A DNA stretch of 64,000 bases from Oscarella lobularis (lineage: Eukaryota; Porifera; Homoscleromorpha; Homosclerophorida; Oscarellidae). Position 1 is the stretch's first letter; each line of letters begins with the position of its first letter. The stretch lies in the NCBI RefSeq assembly GCF_947507565.1, contig NC_089188.1, positions 930,001 through 994,000 on the forward strand. The letters run 5' to 3'. Below the pieces are notes generated by a model that saw only the letters and a program-made list of their open reading frames with translations, ran no database searches and was not told the DNA's origin. A program made the position numbers and the translations under genes. Below, piece by piece: positions 38,101-48,200 of this stretch.

Positions 38101-39668
38101 GAAAAGTAAATGAAATAATAGAATACCTCATTTCTTGCATTAACGTGGCAACCCTTTGACAGAATCAATCTCACCAAACTTTCATCTCCTCTTTCACAAG
38201 CTGCCATTAGAATGGTTTTTCCCCGCTAATAAGAAATTGTAATGATATCATGACTATTACCATACAACGAACGTCTATTTACCTTGTCTTTCTCATTTGC
38301 ATTAGCTCCGCATTCACTGATTAGATATGCTGCAATTATTCCGTGACCATTAGTGGCTGCATAGAACAAGGCTGTTTTCTCAAACTGTAGAGAAACACGA
38401 TTAACACTGCTGAAAAGTAAATGAAATAATAGAATACCTCATCTCTTGCATTAACGTGGCAACCCTTTGACACAATCAATCTCACCAAACTTTCATCTCC
38501 TCCTTCACACGCTGCCATTAGAACGGTTTTTCCCCGCTAATAAGAAATTGTAATGATATCATGACTATTACCATACAACCAAAGTCAATTTACCTTGTAT
38601 CTCTCATTCACATTAGCTCCGCATTCACTGATTAGATATGCTACAATTATTCCTTGACCCTTAGTGGCTGCATAGAACAAGGCTGTTTTCTCAAACTGTA
38701 GAGAAACACGATTAACACTGCTGAAAAGTAAATGAAATAATAGAATACCCCATCTCTTGCATTAACGTGGCAACCCTTTGACACAATCAATCTCACCAAA
38801 CTTTCATCTCCTCTTTCACACGCTGCCATTAGAATGGTTTTTCCCCGCTAATAAGAAATTGTAATGATATCATGACTATTACCATACAACGAACGTCTAT
38901 TTACCTTGTCTTTCTCATTCGCATTAGCTCCGCATTCACTGATTAGATATGCTACAATTATTCCGTGACCCTTAGTGGCTGCATAGAACAAGGCTGTTTT
39001 CCCAAACTGTAGAGAAACACGATTAACACTGCTGAAAAGTAAATGAAATAATAGAATACCTCATCTCTTGCATTAACGTGGCAACCCTTTGACACAATCA
39101 ATCTCACCAAACTTTCATCTCCTCCTTCACACGCTGCCATTAGAACGGTTTTTCCCCGCTAATAAGAAATTGTAATGACTATTATCATACAACAAACGCC
39201 TATTTACGTAGTATTCATCATTCACATTAGCCCCGCATTCACTGATTAAATACCCTGCAATTATTCCGTGACCGTTAGTGGCCGCAGAGTACAAAGCTGT
39301 TCTCCCATCCTGTAGAGAAACACAATTAACACTGCTGAAAAGTAAATCAAACAAAACGTGAGCAATAATAAAATACCTGATCTCTTGCAGAAATTGCAGT
39401 CCTGCTGCAATCCTTTGACACAACCCATTTCACCAGGTCTTCATCTCCTTTCCTACATGCTGTCATGAGAATTGCTGCTAGTAAGTTCTAAACAGTACAC
39501 TATTTCCTTTCTTTTAGCACAATCAGTCTTTCCCCTAACTTCATTCCAATGCTGAGATGTCCCCCGCTGTATAATGCTCCAAAGTCTCGTGATGTCATCG
39601 TCAGCGGCAGCGCTTTCCATTTGCAAAAGCAACTCTTTGTCGTCCATCTTAGACACCAGCAGCGCCAC
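32123..39668 (-). CDS. Ankyrin-repeat Roco protein (Ank-Roc-COR)
   Basis: Start near 39668 (or the next Met, MDDKELLLQ). N-terminal exons each encode one ankyrin repeat, including 13 duplicated exon pairs (35150-39200) and less similar repeats at both ends (last ones near 35140-35030 and 34960-34870). Linker exons follow, then the Roc GTPase exon (34523-33943) with P-loop GNGGAGKTTL, switch DFAGQPTFY and 'VVVGSRGDQ' near the G4 position. The COR domain (33891-32230) includes 'IVLDPPWLCQSIIGP'. My last exon ends at 32123. No kinase, LRR or death domain is visible, so it resembles DAPK1 without its kinase and death domain. Roco proteins are GTP-regulated dimeric signalling scaffolds in the cytoplasm. 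Roc-COR confidence is high; the exact start and stop are less certain. Confidence 0.85.
34845..34866. repeat. (GCTT)n microsatellite in an intron
   Basis: Five tandem GCTT units lie within an intron of the Roco gene, just downstream of the GT donor after an ankyrin exon. Confidence 0.8.
35150..39200 (-). repeat. Thirteen 311-bp units, each two ankyrin exons plus two introns
   Basis: Unit starts recur at exactly 311-bp steps (exon ends at 35226, 35537, 35848 and so on to 38958). Reverse-strand reading of one unit: a 99-nt exon (RGKTILMAACERGDESLVRL...), a roughly 50-bp intron ending ctctacag, a 102-nt exon (FEETALFYAATNGHGIIAAY...), and a roughly 60-bp intron ending in ttattag. Both exons are phase 0 and each is one ankyrin repeat. 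Introns are as similar as exons. About 26 nearly identical repeats result, so copy number in an assembly may be unreliable. Confidence 0.92.
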
Positions 39669-40252
39669 GCCCTATTCTGCCTCCGCGCGTGCGCCCGATT
39701 TATTTTTGGCGTATGCGTATTCAAAGTACGAGTTCATAAACCCAACGATTCTATAATTTGCGTATATTTTCGATTCAAGAAATACTTCGATATTCCAGCC
39801 GAAAACAAAACAAAGAAAAGATTTACCATTTGTTTCGTTCTCTTGCAGCTGTCTTAGTTACTGGTAATGATCATTGGCAGATATGAGGCTTGCAAGACGT
39901 GTTTGTCGGATTCTTAAAGTAAGAGTGGAATTGATTAATTAAATAATTAGTACAATAATAAACAAACGCTATTTATGATTACCCTTGTAGCGCCATACAT
40001 GCGAGAGCCTCTTGCAACAACCGTGAGTCCAATAAGATCTAAATTAGTGGAAAAACACGCTAAAGAGAGGAATTATCGGTTACAGTAGACTAATATCGCA
40101 TAGATACTGATACTTGAATTTGAGCAGTCTATAGCCGTCTTGCAGAAAGAAGAAACCGGAATATACATCTTGAATTCGCCAAACGGCATTTTGGCAGAAA
40201 GTCAGCTGACGTCGACGTAATTCGATTAAAGCAGTCGCGTGAAGTTCCCGTC
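39669..40252. promoter_or_regulatory. Shared divergent promoter region, Roco and CRTAP-like genes
   Basis: The 584 bp separate the reverse-strand Roco start from the forward-strand CRTAP-like start, so both promoters must lie here or overlap. No coding exon is convincing. I see no clear core motif. Confidence 0.4.
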
Positions 40253-41850
40253 ATGTCGCATTGTTTCGGCCTTCTGCTCCTTCTCTTGGCGACAACAGCG
40301 ACCGGCTTTCAGGGCTTCTCGCCGTTCGACCTGATGCGTCTCCAAGGCATCGACGTGCCCGAAGTGAGAACGGAAGACGACAGCGACGATCCGAGCGCGC
40401 GTCCCACGTACGACGAACTCTACGTCGACGCCGTCGACGCGTACGAAAAGCAGAGTTGGACCGAAGCGATACGACTCATGGAAAAAGCGATCGCCGACTA
40501 CGAAGCCGAACGCGACGCCGTGCGCACGTGCAAAACCACGTGCGACAACAATGACGGGACTTACAACGTCACCGCCTTGGAAGTCGAATACGCGTGCTTT
40601 CACGCGATTCTCGCGCGCTTCCAATGCGTTCGACAATGCGTGCGCGACGCGTTCGCGACGTTGGGTATTCGTTCGTCGGCTGCCGTGTCTGCCGACGTTC
40701 TAAAGGCATTCGATCGTCGCCTTCCGTACATGTATCTCCAATTGGCGTACTTTAACGTCGGCGAAAAGGTGAAAGCGGCTCGTTCGGCGGCGACGTACCT
40801 CTACTATAACCCGGACGACGAAATTGCGCTCAGTAACGCGCGCTATTACGAAGGTCTTCCGGAAGTGACGGAAGACGTTTTCAAGCCCATTGACATGATG
40901 ACTCACATGGAATCGTTCGAGAGCGCCGTGGCGCTCTACAACGAGGGAGATAAATGGGACGACGTTATTGATTTATTTGAAAAATCCCTCGCGGAATATT
41001 TGACCGAATGGAAGAACTGTCGATTGCTGTGCGACGGTCGATCTATCGAGCCGACTAATGGGAATTTAGATAATCTGTTAGGCAATCACGTGGCGGCGTT
41101 GCTGAAGTGTCGCGGTGATTGCGCTCTGAAGTTGGGCACCAATCGAAAGGGGAAAGTATATGAGGATTTCTTTGAGAAAATCTTTCACTATTTGCAGTTT
41201 GCATACTACAAGGGTGACGACGTTCATAGATAATCGATGTGTTGACTTACATCAAATACTTATTTCGTTTCAGCTGGGAATTTGAAATCGGCTGTGGAGT
41301 GCGCTATGACTTATCTTCTTTATCATCCGGAGGATGAGGTGATGGTGAAGAACGTTGGAATCTATAAAGAAGCCGAGGGAGTGAAAGAAGAGTATTTTAC
41401 ACCCAGACAGGTAATGTAAATTTATGTATTGATTTATGTATCTTTGAGGCTACTCTTTCTAATAGGATATCGTTAGCAAATTCAACGTCGAAGAAGCGGA
41501 GAAGAAACTATTGACGTTGACTGCAGGAAGCGATGAAGAGGCAGACTTTAGAAAAAACGTGTGAAATAGGGTACAGCTAATCATCTTTATTGATTTTATT
41601 ATTCTGTTCTCAGATGGAGGAAGATGAGGCAAAACGAAACGGAACTTTGGAGACCGTGGACCTAAAGTCTCCGCAGGAGCCTGAAATCGAGACCCCGCCC
41701 ACCACCGATACAAAAACGGCCACAACGACGGAGGAAAAGGAGGTGCAAAATCAAACGACAACCACGTCGACGAGCGAAAAGAAGTCAAAAAAATCGTCGA
41801 AGAAATCGTCGAAGAAAAAAGGGAAAGGGAAGAAAAAGGTGGAACTCTGA
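40253..41850 (+). CDS. CRTAP/leprecan-family ER protein with KVEL tail
   Basis: Four exons: 40253-41213, 41274-41410, 41466-41558 and 41614-41850, all in phase. A signal peptide (MSHCFGLLLLLLATTATGF) is followed by the leprecan TPR-like region with paired cysteines: 'YDELYVDAVDAYEKQSW', 'RTCKTTC', 'YMYLQLAYFNVGEKVKAARS', and a second half repeating the pattern ('CRLLCDG', 'YLQFAYYKAGNLKSAVECA'). The dioxygenase domain of prolyl 3-hydroxylases is absent, as in CRTAP and P3H4/SC65. The C-terminus is acidic/Thr-rich, then Lys/Ser-rich, and ends KKKVEL, a KDEL-type ER retrieval signal. CRTAP partners a prolyl 3-hydroxylase and cyclophilin B in collagen folding. The family is secure; CRTAP versus P3H4 is not resolved. 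Confidence 0.88.
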
Positions 41851-42178
41851 GAGCGATGTGTCAGTGAAGAACAAAAAAATTGAACTCATAGCTGGCCTAC
41901 TCTGTAAGACCCGCGAATAAAAGGAAGGAAACTAGCGAGCAGAGAGCGTTCAACATCACCGGTCTTATAGGATTAGATCTTGTAGTCCATACGCGTCACA
42001 AAATACCAAAGAGTCAAGAAGGGAGAGGAAAAGCAACAAGGGCTAGTTTCATCGAAACGAAACAGACAAGAGGGGGGAAGGAGAAAGGCACCAGAAAGAA
42101 CGAAACGCACCAAAGAAAGAACTCAAAAAATCGGAGCACACAAACTCCGAATGCTGTCGTGGCACATCATCATAAAGC
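41851..42178. other. Convergent 3' flanks of CRTAP-like and FMR1/FXR genes
   Basis: The region is purine-rich on the plus strand and has no coding potential. An 'aataaa' lies near 41917, suitable as polyadenylation signal of the CRTAP-like gene. The two genes end tail to tail here. Confidence 0.45.
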
Positions 42179-44861
42179 TCAGCTCTCCTTCTGGTTGGCC
42201 GCGGCCTGAGCCTCATCGGCGGGCGTCCCTTCGTTCTTTACTTGATTCCTGCCCGATCTGCCGCCGCGAGGAGCCCGCTGCGGTAAGCCCACGTCCGTTT
42301 CATCGTGATTATCACCACCCCCTACATCTTCATGGAAATAAATAAACAATTAAATAATAGTATTATTAGCGTACCTCCTTCTCTCTCCTCATTCGGATAC
42401 CTGCGCTGATTCGCCTTACCGCGCGGACTGCGTCCGCCTCGTCGCCTCCGACCGCCGCCGCGCCCTCTTCGGCCTCCGCGACCGCCTCTTCCCCCGCCGA
42501 ATTTCGACGGCGACGATGATGGCTCGACGTTTCCCTCTTCTGTTTCCTCGGCGTCCTCCTCTTCCTCGTCGTCTTCTTGTCGTCGTCGTCGATCGTGACC
42601 GGCGTCGTCTTCCTCTCCGTCCGCGTTCTCGTTCGCGTCGTCGTTGCTGTGAACTTCCTCCTCGACAATCACGTCTTTGTCTTCATCTACGTATTATAAT
42701 CGTTATTGATTTATTGATTTTTCTCGGTCCACCTGTTCCACCTGGGCCCCTTTCGGGTGGATAATTCTCCTCTGGATTTTCGCGCAGCGAGCCTCTTCCC
42801 CGACCGCGGCCCGGGCGCGAGCCGCCTCTCCACGGGGGACGACTAGTGCGCATTGGAGCCGCTCCCATTGAGCGGAGCTGCTGGTCCAGGGCAAGCTGTT
42901 CATCTCTCATATTGTCAATTTCCTAAGGTAAAACGATCAATATTGTTTATTGATAGACTCAGACGTCATTTCACCTTAGTCGATTCTATGTGATAGTTGA
43001 TCATTGTGATGGCATTATCTATGCACTTTCTAGTTCCGACAAAATGAAAGGGAACCTAATCTCCCGCAGGAATAGAGTCCAATAGTATAGAGACATGTGC
43101 TCCTCACGCGTCCATCTTCATTCTCTTGACTGGCTATATTGAGTTTAACTACGTTGGCCTTGTCGACAATCTCCTGAATGACGCGACCATTTTTCCCAAT
43201 CACGTGGCCTAAATTAATTAAAGTTACACCCATTTTTTAAAAATGCACAAATCCCACCGGCCAATTCTCTAGGAACGTTCATCATTCTTTCGCAATACTC
43301 TAATTTATCTCGCGCTTCGAGCGCAGCTTTTTGATTCTACAGCAAAAAAAAAAGATACGACGCTAGACGACAAACAGGAGAATTTGGCGACGCATTCTCT
43401 CGCCTCTGCTATGACAACAAACGTGCACGTCTCCTCTATTAAATCGATCGCCGCCACGCCGGGAATCTCGCGCGCCGCGTTGATGTTCGCCCCACGCGAG
43501 CCTATCGACAAGCCAATCAGTTCCGGATCGACGGAAAATCGTTCCGTATACGACGACTCGCCGACGCGAGTCAACTGCGTCGTCTAAGAAAGAAAAAGAA
43601 GAAGAGAGACATAAGTCATAAATACTTTATATATAGAGAGAGAGAGGTGGAGAAGGGGCCCCCAACTCAAGTCCTCTCATGTACTACATGATAAACAGGA
43701 AAACGAAAGTGAAAGTTGCCCGTTGAATTTGCCGTCAGCCGGAGTGAGAAAAGAGCGAGAGAGCGAAGAAAAACGTTACCTGTAGCCTTTCCCTTGCCTC
43801 GGCCATTCTCTGTTTCAAAGCCTTTTTGGCTCGAAGCGCGCTTATGTGAGAGTCGCCGAGCAAGCCGGCGCGCTCGACGGCATTCGCGTCCGTCGACTGC
43901 GCAAAATTAAACAATCGTAGAATCGAAAAAACGACCGTGAGACTGTTACCAAGACAACGAGCGCTTTGTCCTCCCTATCGAAGTGAAGAGTGACTTTGCC
44001 CAAAGCTCTGGTTAAATCGCGATGAAGACTTTCGTCGCTGGCACTAAAATAACGCCAATGATTTATGACGTCAAAAAAGCGAGTCAACCGATGAACTGAC
44101 ATGTCGAGAAGATCATTGGGAACGGCAATGGAAGACGAATAAATTTCCCGACTCGAAATCGGAGGACTGAAAAAAGAAAACGACATCAGAGATAAAATTC
44201 AATTAATTAAAAAAACACTTCCTACTTCTTATTTGCCTGTCGAAGTCGTTCCTTCTCGACGATCTCGGTGTACTTCGACTCCCAGCCAGAATATTGAATC
44301 ACGAAAAACTAAAGGGGAGAAGAAATCGTTAGCGCGCGCGCGAGATCTCGCAAAAACCCCAAAGAAAAAAAAAAGATGGCGCGCAATCCCACCTCCCCTT
44401 TTTCGATCGTAATCTTTGCGAGCCACCAGCCGCACGGCTCGTCTTCGCTCGCGCGCGAAAGAACCTACGAAGGAAGGAAAAAAGACGTTCGCGCACGCGC
44501 GCACGCGCGATTTTTTCGATCGACCAGGAAAAATTCACTTCGATTTCGTCGCCCACGTGGAAATCGCCTTCGCCCGGGCGCGCTTCGCTTTCGAGACGAA
44601 CGTCTTCGTAGTTGACGCGCTTCGGCGGTTGCCAGCTGCAAAACGAAGCCGTTTTGGCGTCGATCGAATGCGAGAGGGAGTTGCCTGACTTGTTTTCGAA
44701 AGCCACTGTCACGTCGGCGTCGTGCATGGCGCGGACGAATGCCTGAAATGATAAAGGGAACCGTTGCGGCGACGTTCGAGTCGATTCGGCGAGCGGCGTA
44801 CCCGATAATAGGCTCCGTTGCTGCCTCGCACTTCGACACACAGTGCAGACGGTGCAGACAT
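42179..44861 (-). CDS. FXR: FMR1/FXR family RNA-binding protein
   Basis: Multi-exon gene starting at 44861. Exon 1 (44861-44802) reads MSAPSALCVEVRGSNGAYYR, the start of FMRP-type Tudor/Agenet 1. The next exons carry 'DVTVAFENK', 'EDEPCGWWLAKITIEKGE' and 'FFVIQYSGWESKYTEIV' (Agenet 2). KH1 is at 43587-43400 (FSVDPELIGLSIGSRGANI...IPGVAAIDL), KH2 at 43211-43090 (GHVIGKNGRVIQEIVDKANV), then 'YHIESTKEIDNMRDEQLALD', an acidic stretch, and two RG/RGG clusters (42850-42760, 42520-42400). The last exon ends at 42179. This is an mRNP protein that binds RNA and ribosomes and represses translation. The KH2 GKNG loop is intact. One gene is expected to represent the FMR1/FXR1/FXR2 trio outside vertebrates. 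Confidence 0.93.
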
Positions 44862-44921
44862 GTCTTCTTTTTCGCACCCCCGGATGAAGAATTGCGGTTG
44901 CCCGTATACGATTTCACGTTC
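44862..44921. promoter_or_regulatory. 60-bp bidirectional start region between FMR1/FXR and COPS9
   Basis: Only 60 bp lie between the reverse-strand FMR1/FXR ATG and the forward-strand COPS9 ATG. Core promoters and 5' UTRs must therefore overlap each other or overlap the opposite first exon, unless trans-splicing supplies the leaders. A pyrimidine tract (cttctttttc) lies next to the FMR1/FXR start. Confidence 0.7.
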
Positions 44922-45202
44922 ATGGCCGATTTGCCGTCGAAACGAAAGCCCGTCGCCGACGAGATGTTTCCCGACGGTCCGGGAAGCTGGATGGACATAG
45001 ACGAAGTAAGTCGCGAGACGTCCTGGAGCGTTTCGAGCGGGTTTTTACAGCAGGGAAGCGAAACGACGCTCGACGTGACGTCGAACGAACGAGCAGTTCA
45101 CGTTGATTTCTTTAATAGTAAGTATCGTGTTGGGCTAGTGCTCGTTCGAACGCAATTTGCGCAGAATTCGACGATTTATTCGACGACGACGATCTGACTT
45201 GA
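44922..45202 (+). CDS. COPS9: COP9 signalosome subunit 9 (CSN acidic protein)
   Basis: Three exons, 44922-45005, 45051-45117 and 45165-45202, with GTAAGT donors and AG acceptors, give 62 residues. N-terminal 'KPVADEMFPDGPGSWMDIDE' and C-terminal 'NERAVHVDFFNKFDDLFDDD' match the human CSNAP/MYEOV2 pattern of VDEMFP...DLDE and [21 protein letters not shown]. COPS9 is the small ninth subunit that integrates into the CSN deneddylase through its aromatic/acidic C-terminus. Human COPS9 is 57 residues, so the length fits. The gene is easily missed because no single exon exceeds 84 nt. It is divergent with FMR1/FXR and convergent with importin-5. Confidence 0.95.
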
Positions 45203-45290
45203 TATCACACGAAACCAGCGGAAATAATTGAATAGTGAACATTTTGTCTGTGCGCTTTTGTTGCGTTGTAGCCGTGCTAATAAAGAAAAT

Positions 45291-48200
45291 TCATCCTTGC
45301 GCTGTCGTTGCCATGACAATAGCGTCGTGTTGGTCTTTCGTCAGATTTTGCAAACAAGCAGACCAGACCTCATTAGATCCCTAATAAAAAGAAATAAAAT
45401 CCGCCCCTGATTATGTTTCCTATTTATTGCATTAGTAAGTACCTGAACTTGGGTTATGATGGCTTTTATTGTTTCTCTTATACCCTTCTTCTCTGTATCG
45501 AGAACTCCGCTGTGAAGGGCCTCGCCAAATATCGAGATAATACGCGGTAGATTCGAATTTCCCTCTCCCAAAATAATAGGATTATTACTAGTAAGGAACA
45601 CTCCAGTTTCAGCCTCACATACCTATATAATAGACATGGCCTCTTACCTTGTTATCAACTGGCAAAAGTAGCTATAGACGTGTTCCGCTTCCTCGGCGTC
45701 TTCTGTGACGGGTAACCACTGAAGGAGTCGAGGCAGGATCTCGGCAAGCGGCATGATTTCTGATCGATATTGACACATCTTCACAATCGCAGATAGGGCA
45801 TTGTCCATCGCATTCGTCGACGAAACCGTCGTTCGAGCGCCAGGATCGTCACAAACCTGAGACGTGCAGCATTAGGTATCAATATCACTAAGACCGTATT
45901 CTGCGAATAGAAGCCGCCTAAGAAAACGAGTGCTGTGGCTTCTATTCAACGAATACGGTACATAAGAGACAGATAGTACCTGACACAGCAGGGGAAGAGC
46001 ATCTAAAAAACGCACATACAATATCAAATATCTAGTATTTGTCTAAAATTACCAATGCAAGCCTGTTGAAAGGTTTTCCCGGAATGCTGGGCCATAAGAC
46101 CGCAACCGTACGCCGCTGCTTGACGCACCTCTGCGTTTTCGTCTGTAATGAAACTCAGTAGAGGACGAAGAAAGTACTCTTGATAATCAGCCGCATTCTA
46201 ATAATAGAAAATAAAGATAAATAGAAAGCGGAACGTTGTAGTTGTACGCACGGGGCCAGTAAATTCCAACACGTCGTCAAAAACGCAAAGAGACCATTGG
46301 TGTTCCGACGGCGTACGATCAGGACCCTGATAAAAACGATCACCCAAGTAAATGTAATAGTGAATAAGGCCTCTTACCAGCATAACGCTGAAGAAGGAGC
46401 AAAGCGAATTGAAATAAGGCAATACAGCTTCGCGATGGATTCTGAAGAGAGAATGAATAACTTCTGAAACCTTAGAGTCGAAAAAGAGAAATTTTATACA
46501 GTATGTTATTTATTAATTAACGAATTTTCACATTACCTGATTCAATACCAATTCATTTGTTTCTCCCTCGCATATGAGATCTTCTTCGACTCCTTCGTCG
46601 TAGTCTTCGTCTTTTCGTTTTTCTGTTTTCCGTGAAGATCAATTATTAGCAAATTCCTACTAACTTTTCACCGTTGGCCACCTTTTATGTCATTTTCCGA
46701 TTTGAAGTGTTCTTGTAGGCGATCGTACAATATCCTGATTATAGAATTCATTACTTCGCCGTCTACTCCAGCTCCAACGATATCTATACACTGGGGACGC
46801 GAAATCAATACTTATAGTATAATTAAATCTATACAATCGAAATCAACTCACGGCACAGAACGATTGAAAGAACGAAACAAGGACATCCTTGTCCGGTTCA
46901 GTTTGCATGCATTCGATCAATTTCGGCCAAAAGGTGGCCCACAATTGTTGCAGCACCGCAGGACCTTAGGAAAGAAAATAAATAAATAATTCCTTTTTCA
47001 ATGCCTCTGTCTTAGCACACCTTTCGATTTTACGCACGTCAGAAGAAAGGGCAGAGAGTCGGCAGCAGCCGTTCGAACGCGTATTTCAGCCCATTAAAGA
47101 ACCAATCAGAGACAGATAAGGCTATTAATTAACTTATATACAATAGAAAAAGATATCTTCGTGCAAAATGAACTTGAGATGATCAACCATCAAGGGAGCA
47201 ACCTGGAGCAAGAGAGACAATCGAACCAAACACACAGGAAAGGCTGCCTAACTTTTTACCTCGTCCAAATACGTAGCAAATTCTTCTCCAACGTCACGTG
47301 CATAACAAACGAGCAGCTGAAACGCCGTCGCCTTGTCTTCCAACGAGGCGGTCTTGATTCCGAATTTTGTCTAGGTAAAATAATCAACCGTCAGTCAAAA
47401 CTCATGGATGAGTGAGTCTGTCACGTGGTACCTGATCGGCAAGTGTGACGCATTCCCAGTCATTATCTATCTCCTGATCATCATCTAAAAAGAAATCTAG
47501 ATTAATATGACTTATTTGTTGTGTTGACGTTGATTTGATTGACCGTCAAACACCGTCACTTCGGGTTCTATTTTCGCCGCCGCGAGAATGGGAGGCATGA
47601 CGATGGGCAAATAGGGTAGGAAATCCTTTCCGAGAATTTTGCACATGCGAGCCCACGCCTGTATCAAGTAGGAGGACTAGAGAAAAAAAGTAAACAAGTC
47701 AAACGCTATTTAGGAAAGACAGCAGATTAGGATTATTTGTTACCAGAACGTCGTCTTGCTTTCCCTCCTCCGAACTCTGCGTTTTCATCAACAAGTCCAT
47801 CACTTCGCTAGCATCTCCCAAGAACTACAATAAAAAATAATTCAAAAATATCGATTCTACTAATAATCAATTATTATTACCTTCTCCTTTCCCACGCCCA
47901 GTCCGATCAACGATATGCACTCGATCGTTCTCCCCTTCAACATGCTATGCTCTTCGGCGCCCAGGTGTTTCAGCAAATCCTTTAGACCGGGTATGAAATA
48001 ATCGTAATAGGGAATGAACTCTTCCTCGGCTCCGTCCGCGACCGTGGCGAGAGTCGTCATGACCTGTTCCAAAGCGAATTTGGAACCTCGTTCGACAAAC
48101 TGCCAAAGATATATACACATATATATATATCTATTGATTATTTCTTTTTTACTTCTCGCAGTTTATTCGATAAGATAACCTGCAGTTTCGTCAGAAGGAC

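Noticed and set aside
35150-39200. Evenly spaced repeats reminiscent of a CRISPR array
   Set aside because: The period is 311 bp, no variable spacers are present, and the units encode ankyrin repeats with splice sites in an animal genome.
44376-44688. Arg-rich plus-strand frames near the FMR1/FXR gene
   Set aside because: They are antisense to Tudor-domain exons and driven by base composition.
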